Shown here piece after piece: positions 46,317-56,137 of a stretch of 64,000 bases of DNA. Every line of letters starts with the position of its first letter. The first letter of the stretch is position 1. The notes beneath the pieces are model-generated. The model did no database searches, was not told the DNA's origin, and was given only the letters and a program-made list of their open reading frames with translations. The translations under genes and the position numbers were made by a program. The stretch is from Tetradesmus obliquus (Eukaryota; Chlorophyta; Chlorophyceae; Sphaeropleales; Scenedesmaceae), in assembly GCA_030272155.1 (NCBI GenBank), contig CP126195.1, positions 62,001-126,000 on the forward strand, read 5' to 3'.

Positions 46317-48110
46317 GCAAGCCAGAATATCACCCTCACAGTGGCTGGTGGTGATGACTACTGCAGCCGAATCTCAAAGCACACTGCTTGGGGCGCATGC
46401 CCCTTCTGCTTGCCCAAGCACATCTGCAGCATGACCCCTAGCAGGGCTAACTTGCAGCTGCATCCAGTGAGCACCCCAGGTCGCCTATGAGCCTGACCAT
46501 GCGTGTGGCGGGTGGTTTCATATGCTGCATGGGCGTGCCTCACCTCCCCAGCAGTAGACCTGGCCCTCGTCAGACAGCGCCAGGCAGTGCCAGCCGCCAA
46601 TGGCAGCCTGCAGCAGCAGCAGCAGCAGCAGCAGCACCAGCAGCAGCAGCAGCCGCAGCAGCAGCAGCAGGCAGGCGGGAGACTGATGCACGGCACTCTG
46701 CCAAGCACTGCTACCGTGACCATGGGAGCTGCTGGCAGTGTGCTTGCAAGCGACAGTTGCGCCATGCAGGTGCGCACACGCGCCAGCTGCTACACAACAC
46801 TTTGGGAGAAACAGGCAGCAACTGCAACAGGGCGGGCCGTTCTGCAAGGAAGCACAGGCCATCATTCCACAGCTGCATCTACAAAGCCTAACACGCTCCC
46901 AGCACACGGCAAGCACAGGAGCAGCAGCAGCAGCAGCAGCAGGACACAAAGCAAGCCAGCAGGCGCGCCGCACCTGCACGATGTGCACGCCATGCAGCGC
47001 CTCCACACAGGCAGGCTTGCGCTGCAGGTCCCTGCAGGAGGCAGTGGCCAACTGGTCAGCAGTTTGGCACTCTTTACAGCACACAACACATACACAGAGC
47101 TGCTGCTGTTACGCCAACCATCAGCAACGGTGCTGCTGCTTGCAGGTGCTGTTGAGCCTTCCAAACAGCCAACTGCCACTGCTGCACGCGCTGTGCTGCA
47201 CCATCACCCATGCCTGCAACTTCACTGCTGCTGCAGCAGCTGCTGCAAGCGTACAGAACCCCAGCCCAAACTGCGCCTGTGGCCTGATCACATCTGTGCA
47301 CAGTCCTCCACAGCTGTCTCTCAACAAGGTGCTGCTGCTGCTGCTGCCGCAACACCCTCGCACCTGTGGCCGTGTCCCAGCGTGCCGCGCGCGTTCCAGC
47401 CCCATGACCACAGCCCGCCCTCCGCGTCAATGGCCAGCGTGTTGCGGCTGCCACCCACCAGCGGGCAGGACAGGAAGCCGCGCCTGGCGGGTGACAGGCA
47501 GGCAGGCAGGCAGCGTGCAGGCACGACCCACACCATGGTTTTTTGATGAACAAGGGGAGATGGCTGACCAGTACTTGCTAACTGCGCCGCTGTATCACCA
47601 CGATGCATGATTCGCAAATGGCAGCAGTGGCCACGACTGCACTGCATGGTGCAAGGGGCTAGCCACAGCATTGGATGCACACGTGTTGCTGCTGCACTGC
47701 AGTCACCACATGCTTCAGCTGCTGCTGCTGCTGCTTTGAAGAAGTGCCTGCATACACTCACGTTGATGGCAGCACAAGTTCACGGCAGCACAAGCATTTC
47801 TGCCACAGACAGATGGCATCAGAGTCGAAGCGCACAACCACCTGCTGCCACTCCCCACCGCCCCATACCCATGTCATGCTCACCCCATGAACTTCACGCC
47901 CAGCAGCGCCTCCACCACCTTGGGGCTGTCCACGTCCTCGCCAGCATCCAGACCCAGCTGCTGGTCCTCACTGGCACCCCAGCCAAACACAACTGCCTCT
48001 ATGGGCGGCGCGGCCACCCAGGGAGGGACGTTGAGGCACAGGTAGCCTGCTGGGCTGTCTGGCAGGTCTAGAGGCGCGCTAGCAGCGTGTGACATGGACT
48101 TTTCGGACAT
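39813..48110 (-). CDS. RCC1-repeat (beta-propeller) protein with long disordered C-terminal region
   Basis: A 1130-residue protein from 14 exons: 48110-47884, 47483-47364, 47031-46974, 46607-46544, 46273-45927, 45107-44997, 44600-44451, 44072-43975, 43772-43676, 43331-43154, 42591-41741, 41404-41270, 41079-40366, 40055-39813; all phases agree. Residues 1 to about 490 contain RCC1/UVR8-type blades: GWGASEDQQLGLD, LWSWGWNARGTLGHG, GGWHCLALSDEGQVYCWG, GGMNSVVLTEGGEVWTWG, GAFHNMALARDGCLLAWG, GGWHSMALSADGQIYVWG, GGTHSVAVTSAGRMFIWG. A low-complexity insert lies between blades in exon 5. The rest is Gln/Ser/Gly-rich with a short Glu/Ala/Gln coiled-coil-like stretch in exon 13 (EAAKQREQAAMDAEAAAQAR). 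RCC1 propellers bind proteins or nucleosomes or act as exchange factors; no UVR8 tryptophan array was verified and the partner is unknown. No other domain is visible. Confidence 0.88.
42890..42960 (-). repeat. Intronic duplicate of the 3' edge of RCC1 exon 10
   Basis: A diverged copy of 43142-43205, covering the last codons of exon 10 and its donor (CCGCCGCACCTGCCGTGGCC on the plus strand). The surrounding text (CTGACACCGCCACACCA-CAT) is duplicated as well. Confidence 0.8.
44083..44101. repeat. 19-base G run (C run on the coding strand) before RCC1 exon 8
   Basis: On the minus strand this is a poly-C tract ending a few bases before the acceptor CCCCCAG|GTGGTTGAC, acting as the pyrimidine tract. 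Confidence 0.9.
44274..44445 (-). repeat. Two intronic duplicates of the 3' edge of RCC1 exon 7
   Basis: Copies at about 44274-44335 and 44380-44445 repeat the last codons and donor of exon 7 (true edge 44447-44480): CACCTCCACTGGCGTGGTG-AGTA on the plus strand, each followed by the same GATGGTGCTGGATGCTAGGC extension. Confidence 0.85.
44355..44372. repeat. 18-base C run in the intron before RCC1 exon 8
   Basis: An uninterrupted C run on the plus strand, lying between the two duplicates of the exon 7 edge. Confidence 0.9.
45110..45127. repeat. 18-base G run abutting RCC1 exon 6
   Basis: On the coding strand this is poly-C followed directly by AG|GTGGCG, the exon 6 acceptor. Confidence 0.9.
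45238..45282 (-). repeat. Intronic duplicate of the 5' edge of RCC1 exon 6 (first)
   Basis: GTGAGCACCACGCTGTACATGCCGCC on the plus strand, matching exon 6 at 45073-45105. A further copy lies at 45595-45637. Confidence 0.8.
45325..45438 (-). mobile_element. Short SINE-like insertion, copy A (in RCC1 intron)
   Basis: A 114-bp element flanked by the perfect 9-bp direct repeat ACGCTGCTG (45316-45324 and 45439-45447). It is homologous, in opposite orientation, to 58950-59069. Read on the minus strand it begins GAATGGTGGGAGGTGTGAAG and ends in an (ATTC)-type simple tail. The host sequence on both sides is itself a duplicate of part of RCC1 exon 5 (GCAGGCAGCAC, then ACGCTGCTGTAGGTGTA; true exon at 45979-46010), and the element splits that duplicate. 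Confidence 0.8.
45595..45640 (-). repeat. Intronic duplicate of the 5' edge of RCC1 exon 6 (second)
   Basis: GAGCACCACGCTGTTCATGCCGC on the plus strand. Flanking text such as GGTGTGCGGCAGCACGGGTG also matches that beside the true exon at about 45138-45160. Confidence 0.8.
45840..45953 (-). repeat. 29-bp direct repeat at the 3' edge of RCC1 exon 5 bracketing AT-rich filler
   Basis: ACCTGCTTCACCACCAGCCC plus GGGCATGCA at 45840-45868 nearly repeats the true exon edge and donor at 45925-45953. The 56 bases between them are strikingly AT-rich for this window (TCTAATTTTAAAAATTTTGT). Confidence 0.85.
46276..46317. repeat. CAG/CTG tract at the acceptor of RCC1 exon 5
   Basis: Pure triplets running to the acceptor GCTGCCAG|GCAATGAG on the coding strand. 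Confidence 0.85.
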
Positions 48111-48698
48111 GGTGGGGTTTGTGAGGGTGGGTGTGCGGAGATGACGCGGTGATGGGCGTTACTGCTCAGGGTGCTGCTGTGTGCAGGCCAAGGCAAGAGC
48201 ATATGCTGACCATCCAGGTGGTGCTGTGGATCGTCAAGCAGGGATCGCGTAAACTGTTTCAGGAGTAAGTTAGAAGTGCTGAAGCTTGCGATCGCACAGG
48301 CAGCGCTCTTCGAAAGTAAGGGGAAAGACAACGTGAACAGCAGCACCAGTACGCCTGCTACGAAATCAGCCGCCCCGATAGCAACGCGTGCAACCCAACC
48401 AGCAAGTTTGTTACAACGCATCCAAAACAACGACAAGTACAAGCTGCGGGCAGTGCATGCAGTTGTCATTCCCCTGACCTGGCAGAGACCTAGCAGTTCC
48501 ACATGTTCAAACCATCAGGCTACAGCCGACAGCTTGAAAGCAACTTTATCAATCAACTTCTTGAACCGTCTAATTGAGTTTCAAATCAATATTCTACAAT
48601 CTGGCTGCGGAAGTGCAGTGCCAATCGGCCTCCCAGCAAGCAATGCCTCACTGGGCACGTCTTGCTGCTGACAGCTCTGTGACAGTAGCTCTCTCCGC
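48111..48698. other. Spacer: ferritin 3' flank and RCC1 promoter side
   Basis: No gene is seen. Open frames are short and lack protein-like composition. A minus-strand TGTAA at 48411-48415 may end the ferritin transcript. Confidence 0.6.
48411..48415 (-). terminator. Candidate TGTAA polyadenylation signal of the ferritin gene
   Basis: TGTAA on the minus strand about 285 bases after the ferritin stop. Confidence 0.4.
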
Positions 48699-50998
48699 TC
48701 ATGCGCCAGCTGCTGCCCCCGCCCCATTGCCATCAACTCCCTCCAGGCCGTAGCCGTACTCGCGCTGCAGCAGCAGGTCCAGCTCAAACACGCCCAGCCC
48801 CGGGCCAGCCCTGCAGGGGGGCAGCAGCCAGGCAGCGACCAAGTGCAGGCACACGGGCTGTCAGAACAGCTCCCACCAGTAACTTGCTTGGGTTGGCAAG
48901 CAACCAAGTGTCGCTATCTTAAACGATGTTGTGGGCTCAGGCATGATGCAGCAACGCAGCTGGCAGCCTGATGTTCCTGATGTGTGCACCCCACACACCC
49001 GCCCCATCAAACCAATCTATCGCCAAGCATGCAGACATCTGCTTTCCTGCAAGCTACCACCACCACCACATGCCTCCCAAGCTGCAACTCCCGCAGCCCC
49101 CCGCACCTGCGCGCCCTGCTGACCAGGTCTGCCGCCTTCTTCACGTCCTTAGCCTGCTCGTGCAGCAGGTAGTCCTCCAGGAAGTGCGTCACCTGCGCGT
49201 CACCCGCGGCAGTCGCGACAGCATGCAGCTCCCTGCAGCACAGCAGCCACAGCACGCCATGGACGGTGCACGCAACATCAGATCAGTGTGGATGTGCGGC
49301 ACAGGGCAGGCAGTGAACCCAGGCTGCCCTTTTCCAGGCAGCTCGCTGCAGCCAGCAACTGTGCTGACTTGGCACCACCCCTCGCCCGACGCTTGCATAG
49401 ACACTGCCAGCTGCATTCTTAGCAGAGACCCCCACCACCACACTGCTATGCCGAGCTGGCGAAGGAACCCGGCCAGTGCCCCACTGAAGGCTGCTGCATG
49501 CTGCCCAGGGCTGCCCTCACCGCAGCTTGCCAAAGTTGAGCTTCTCCAGCCCCAGGGCCAGCTCCAGGCTCCAGAGCGCCTCGCCACGCGCCTCGCTGGC
49601 GTACTCGCTCTCAGGCGCGTGGATGGTCTGGCAGCGCGTGGGCGGTGGCAGCAGCAGCAACAGCAGCAGCAGCAGCAGCACCACAAAGAAGGAAGTGGAC
49701 CAATCAGCCGCTGAGCACAGGCCATCGTGTGGAGGCTGCTGCCGTGCCGCTGCGTGAGGCTGCAACAGCTGCATCACACACAAGCACGCCCGATGCCTCA
49801 CACTCAATGGCGATCATCCGAGCCAGAGCCAGAGACACAGCTATGTGCTGCCCTCTGCAGCAGGATTGCAGGATGCCGCAACAGCTGATGACGCCCGGCC
49901 TGGCCACGACCCACACAAGAGTCACTGGAGGCGCTGCTGGCCGCTGCAGCTGCGCCCACCTTGAGCTTCACGCGCCGAGCCTGGACAAGACACACACTGC
50001 GCTGTAACACGCCGCTGCCCCCTCCCCCTCCCCAACACAACCATCCCCACCACCTCCCCAGCACCCCCAGCACCCGCCCACCTTGAGCTTCACGCGCCCG
50101 CCGCGCCGTGTCTGCTGCGCCATGAGCAGGTTGGCGTGGTGCCGCTCCTCGTCGCTGCTGGCCTTGAAGTAGGCCGCAAAGCCGGGCAGGCCCACGTTGT
50201 CACGGTCCATGAAGGCCGCCAGGGAGTGGTAGATGTACGACATGGTGTACTCAACGCTGCACGCGCGGCACAGCAAGCAACACAGCACAGGATACAGCAT
50301 GGACGCGCAGCGGGGTAGGCCTGTCGTGACGGCAGCCGGCCGTTGGTGAATGATCACCACCAGCGTGTTGGACAAACCTGGCTGCAGGCATCACCCTCAT
50401 GCCCGGACGCCGCAGCATGCTAAAGTGCAGTGCTGCCACACGGCCTCATTGCACGGCCTCAGTACCCATGGTGTCCCAGGGGATGGGTACAAGCAACAGT
50501 GCCCTACCACCAGCAAAGCCCTTGGCTCAATTCTCACAACGCAGCATGCTGCCTGCCTGCTGTGCCTCACTTGATCTGCTCGTTGATGGCCGCCTCCAGG
50601 CCGCCCTCGTAGTCCATCCGTGCCAGGCTGGCGGCGGCCATGGTGGTGGGCCCGGGCACCTTGCTGTTGTCCATGATGTCGTCCAGCACAGACAGCTGCG
50701 CCTGCACCTCTGCAGCCAGGATTTGTTCGGAGGGTGGTGGGATGGGCGTATGGGTGGGCGGTGGCAGGCCAGGGAGCAGGATGCGGTGTGTGAGAAGCAG
50801 GCTGTGACAGCTTGAGCGCTGTGTGGCAACTCACCCCATGGTGCAGTTTTACAGAGCCTGCCGGCAGTCTTTGCGCGTCGGTGCTGGTCATAGCAAGTGT
50901 TGAGGTTTGCGAACAGCTGCTCCCAGCACACGGGAAAATTTTGCTGCACATGCAGGAATGCAGGACAAATGTGTGCACACATGTGCTGGCAGCCCATG

Positions 50999-51033
<35 letters not shown>

Positions 51034-51355
51034 CTGTTTTTTCCGCTACCCGCTCAGCAGGCTGCTGCTGCTGCTGTTGCTGGTGGTGGCCAGCACTGCT
51101 GCTGAGCGGCAGCACAGTAGCAGCAGCCAGCAGCGCTGCCTCACCTTGGAAGGGCTGGAACACGATGCCTGACAGCTCAGCATCACGAGTGGCTGGCACA
51201 TCCTTGCTGCTGCCACCACTGCTGCTGTCCTTGCTGCCAAACATGGCAACGACAGGCCTGGAAACCCTAACGCAACCGTGGCTTCTGCAGAAAGGAGGGC
51301 GTGACACTGGCGTCGGCGCACGAGTGCGCATGACTAGGTTGTTTGTGAAGCCCAT
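48699..51355 (-). CDS. Plastid-type ferritin (iron storage, ferroxidase)
   Basis: A 289-residue protein from exons 51355-51145, 50709-50571, 50256-50082, 49627-49521, 49232-49107 and 48810-48699; phases agree. Ferritin stores iron as a mineral core in a 24-subunit shell, oxidising Fe(II) at a di-iron site. The four-helix core is clear: [20 protein letters not shown] (Glu119 at the human E27 position), [13 protein letters not shown] (the EExxH pair plus His), [18 protein letters not shown] (E107 position) and [18 protein letters not shown] (Gln of the Q141 position), so it is an H-type subunit. The first ~50 residues are Arg/Ser/Pro-rich with almost no acids ([18 protein letters not shown]), fitting a chloroplast transit peptide. 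An extension with [16 protein letters not shown] follows, as in plant ferritins. The C-terminal tail is Gly/Ala-rich. Iron-responsive control is expected from the family but no element was identified. Confidence 0.95.
49955..49990 (-). repeat. Intronic duplicate of the 3' edge of ferritin exon 3
   Basis: GCCCACCTTGAGCTTCACGC on the plus strand repeats the last codons (VKLK) and donor of exon 3 at 50077-50100. The copy keeps a GT donor, so a decoy 5' splice site exists about 120 bases into the intron. Confidence 0.8.
51001..51032. repeat. CTG triplet tract in ferritin intron 1
   Basis: About 30 bp of CTG units on the plus strand, within the intron between exons 1 and 2. Confidence 0.85.
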
Positions 51356-53317
51356 GCCGACAATTGCTCAGCTGTGTCTGTCGATCGACTCCTGCTAGAC
51401 TGGCAACTGCTGCTGTTGCTGGGGCGGATCAGGCCCGGAAGAATCCACGAGTGGCCAGGGTGATGTTGTAGACTGTGCTCAAGCATGGTTCAGTTCGGTG
51501 TGGCCTGATCAGCCTTCAGCCACCCACAGTTACTTCGCGTCGTAACGCTAGTCGTAAGTATCCAAGGTTGGCGCAGCACATGCGAACAACGCACAACCAA
51601 CAAGCTTGCAGCGAATTGCTGTGGTTTCTTGGTAAGCATGCTATCTGCTTCTCACGTAGCGTATACTCTCCGCCCAGAGCTCTCCCCGGCCGGGTGATCT
51701 CCGGCTGCTGTTGCTTAGGCAGACGAGAGGTGAACCGCCCACGTGGCGCCCAAGAAGGTGGAACATGCTTGTGCCCTTGTACTTCTCCAACTGAACCTGC
51801 CATGCAGTAGACTTGCACATTATCGTGAAAGTTTACCTTGTGTCACCCACCCCTGCATCACAGGGAGGCCCGTGTCAACATCTCGGCGAACTTCCTCAGA
51901 GTTGTGCTGCACACTGATGAGACGTTGCGTGACCTGACTACCGAATTGCTTATGAGTCAAACAAAGACAACCTCTGTCAAACGGTTCTTCTCTCCAGCAA
52001 CACATTCAAAAGCCATGCACACGCTCACAAGCACAGGCAGGGGCTGGCAACTGCATGCTGCAAACACGCCAAGCACAGCCCAGGCAGCAGCTCGCGGATA
52101 ACATTTGCAGCCGTGTCTGCTACGCTGCCCACGCCGAAACCCCAGCCATTTCAGCAGTAGTGCTCACACAAATGAGCCCCTGTTCCACCGCCACATACCC
52201 CAAACACACCTGCAATGGACGTCAAACTGCAATCGCATACATGTGGATGCATCCATAGCAGTAAAGAGCAGGACATCACACACCCACAGGGTCGGCCAGC
52301 AGCAGCGCATTCGGCAGTTATAAGCCTGCTGCATATAGAACCCCCTATCAACAAGAAGCATTTCAGCCTCGTGGGCGCACACATGCAAAGAGCACAGTAA
52401 CGCACAGCAACGCTCACTAGTTACGGCGGTCAAGCGATAAGTACATGCAGAAATACTCAAGGCAATCAAGAACACAACAACGGCGGTGTCACTCTATGCA
52501 AGCGTCGAAAAGTATCTGCAGTGAGGGAAGCCAACGCCAACCAATGCTGTGCAGCCAGGCCTGCAGCCAGGCGCCAGCACAGGCCTGCTGTGCACTTCTA
52601 GTGCAGTGTGGTGCAACAAGGCTAAACACATTGGAGCCTAGAATAGATGTTGCATCCCAATCAACCTCCGTGCTGCAGCGCAGCCCCCAGCCTGCACAAG
52701 CACGCTGTGGAAGGCACTGCAGCACAGACATATATATTTGTATGTACCCTGCGTGCTGCTGGCAGCACACCCGCACACAGGTGCCATGCCCCTAGTGCAA
52801 TGCAAGCAACTCCACTGGCACTGGCGAAGGCAATGGTGTCAGCATGTGGCACAGCTGTGCTGCCAGGCATGTGATGCTCTCAAAACCCTCAAACTAGTGA
52901 CGGCGGGCAGCTCGCCTGGCTGCTGTTGCTGTTTGACCCCAAGCCCCCAGCCATAATCACACCACCAGCTCTCACTGATGCAAGGGAGTCACAACTCATG
53001 TTCCCTATCAAGCGCAGCCGATTTAACCGCCGATATCACCAGCGTAATGAATGCACATGGCTTGCTGTCGAGCCACGTGTGTGGCAGCACATACGTGCCG
53101 CAGCTCTGCCCATGCGCCTCGCTCGCCGCAACCGCCTCTCCAGCGGCACAGCATGCCGCAGCCGCAAGCTGCTGCACGCGTGGCGTCGCTGCACAGCATT
53201 GGCTTGCACCCCTGCTAAACACACACCAACCCATCAAAACTCCGCGCCATCATGCCACACCATGATAAACTGCAGCCACCCCACTTCCCCGGGGGCCCGC
53301 GTCATCCCATCGCGTCA
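51356..53317. other. Spacer: ferritin promoter side and cell-wall glycoprotein 3' flank
   Basis: Nearly 2 kb without a supportable gene. The side next to ferritin is less triplet-rich. Candidate frames are short, overlap on both strands and carry no recognisable domain. Confidence 0.55.
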
Positions 53318-56089
53318 TCACGTCAGGATGTTTATGGACAGCGTGGTGGTGCCCAGGTACAGCGGGTAGCCTCCCAGCGTGGCCTGGTTGCAGCTGGAGT
53401 AGCTGCTGGCGTCCAGCAGGCTGCGCGTGCAGCACGCCACACTGATGCGGTCCGCGCCCTTGACGGTGAGCGGGTAGCTGAAGCTGGTGGTGAAGGGGTA
53501 GGAGCCCTTCACAGGGGCGCAGCCGCCCCAGGCGTTGACGTGCGCGCCTGCGCGTGGGGGCGGCGTGTGCGAGGCGGGGCATGCGGGGAACGAGGTTTAG
53601 GGTCAGTGTGTGGACTTCGTCGATCGATCGCAGATTTCATCAAAACAATCATCAACTACACGCGCCCAACGCTGTCATGTATTGCGAAGGTGTGTGATTG
53701 TATGCATGCCGCACGCTGCAGAAGGCACGCGCCCCCTGGCCCCACCTGTGGTCCTGAAGCAGCAGGTCACGTCCTCTTGCAGGTACGCGTTGATGGAGAA
53801 GCCTCCCTTGCAGGTCTCGTTCTGTCCCACCAGCGCGGGGTTGGGCGCGCAGTCCAGGTAGATGCCCTCGGGGAAGGTGGGCCAGGAGGCTGGGGGCAGC
53901 AGCAGCAGCAGCAGCGGCAGCAGCTGAAGGATGAGACACCAGCAGTGAATGAATGGCTGAGGTTACTGCAAGCCTGGACGAATCCCCGCCGACCAGATCA
54001 GTTTACTACACAGTCGTGGTGTTGTAAGTGCACATGTTGAAGCCACTGACCTGGGGGCGGCGGTGATGGCGGTGGGGGCGGTGGCGGCGGTGGCGGGCTG
54101 GGTGGCGGGCTGGGTGGTGGTGGCCGTGGGGGCGGCGGTGACCTTGGCGGCGGTGGGGGCGGTCTGAAAGGCAGCAGCAGCAGCAGGCAGTGTCATGTCG
54201 CTAAACATGATGAAAATGCACTGGAGCATGGGTTGACGTGAGTGTTTAGCTGCAGGAATAATGACACATGATCAGGCCAACACGGCTGTGCATGTAAGGC
54301 GAGGGTGGTTGCACGGCAGACATAGCAGTCAGTGTGCCAGCTCAATGATGTCCGCTGCCGTGTTGCTGCAGCTGCTGTGGCAGGCTCACCTAGGCGGTGG
54401 TGGCTGGCTGGGTGGTGCGCCCATGCCAGGAGGAGGCCTGCAGCACACGGAACGCAGTGACGCACACACAACAAACTGTCAATTGATCTGCCACAGGAGC
54501 AGCGGGCGGCAGGCAGGCTGCCTGCAATGTCACTAAGAGCGCAGACCAGGCAGGGCTGGTCTGCTGCCAGCAGCCTCGCTTGCAGGTCAGCTGATGGTGA
54601 TGCAGGGTGCAATAACACAGCTTGTTGCACATGGTGTGCCCATACTACACGTGCCAAGCTGAACTGTGCTGGCCTGCGGCAGGGCTGCAGCGCATGCATG
54701 GTCAACTCATGGTCAACTCATGGTCAACTCATGGTCAACTCACGAAGGGGGAGGCGGCGGAGGAGGCGGGCGTGGCGGCGGAGGCGGCGGCCTGCAGGGA
54801 AGGAGGCAGGCACGCAAGCAGCGGATATCTGAGAGCCCTGTCATGAGATGTGGTGAGCAATACAGCAAACTACCGCTGTGCAGCAGCACACCTAGGGTGT
54901 GCGCGCTCTTCCACTTCGTGTCGTGGACATCTACGTCATCGACACCGTAAGAGGCGCTGCAGCAGATTGTCATGAAGCTTTCGTTGCACATGCACCTGCC
55001 GGGCTGCTGCTGCTGCCAGGCTGCTGCTGCTGCTGCTGCTGCTGTTGCAATCCTTTGATACTGCTTACTTTGGGATTGGCGGCGGCGGTGGCGGCCGAGG
55101 CGGCGGTGGAGGCCGTGGTGGTGGTGGGCTGGGCGGCCTGGGCGGCGGCGGCGGTGGGCTGGGCGGCACCTTCCACACCAGCGCCACGTCAGCAGTGCCC
55201 CACAGCCCGCCTGCATTGTTGAGGCTGCCAATCGCAAAGTCTGAGGCGAGGCAGGTGTCAAAGTTCTGCGGCGTGACGCTGTTCTTGCAGCAGACCGCGG
55301 ACAGCAGGTCTGTGCCGCCGCGCGTGCCGACGAGATTGATGGTGGTGAGGGGCGTCTGCGGCGCACACATCTCAAAGCCCTGGTTGGGGCCGGGCGGGTC
55401 GGTGACGCCGATTTTCTGCAGCCGGAAAGGCAGCAGCAGCAGCAGCAGCGCAACACACTGAGCAGGGTGCGGCAGCGGAACTGCAGCTGCATGGACAGCA
55501 GGCACGCAAGCGGCTGGTGGTATGAGTTGCGGTTCTTCAAGGCCCATGTTGTGACATGCATAGATGATCCACAGGCCTCCAGCCTGTGCTACTTGCTCAG
55601 CGCGTGACGTCTTGCGGCAGCAGCTGTTAAACCAACGCAGCTGCGAACTAAGTGCTGATTACTCACCGCACAGCAGTAAGTGTCTGCTGCAGCAGCACCA
55701 GCTGCAGGATCAACACAGGGCAGCGCAGCAGCAGGAGCAGGTTGTAAGCAACAGGCAACGCCAGTGAGCAGGTGCAGCATTATACCACCGCCACCACGCA
55801 CTCCCAGATCCAACAGATACATGTTGCAATGTTGCCGAACCACAACCTGTTTGAGCACAAGCATGCCACCCATCCCAACACCACCACAGCCGACCTTACT
55901 ACAGCAGTTGCGCTGCACGTATGCACCAGGCGGCTGCCGCAGCAGCCGCAGCAGCTCAGCAGCGCACCTTCGAAGTAGCCAAAGTAGCAGATCATGTTGG
56001 TGTTGATGAGCTGGCTGCGCGGGTTGCACCACAGCTGGAAGCCCTGGAAGGACTGGGGGCTGCGGGGGGAGGGCAGCAGCAGCAGGTGG

Positions 56090-56137
<48 letters not shown>

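Noticed and set aside
46503-47546. 347-residue plus-strand frame across the RCC1 gene
   Set aside because: It runs across two RCC1 exons and their introns in antisense and has no domain; the minus-strand exon chain with RCC1 motifs and matching phases explains the region.
53318-56059. Calling the C-terminal modules pherophorin domains
   Set aside because: The Cys spacing and key motifs I know from pherophorins were not clear; left as unidentified Cys modules.
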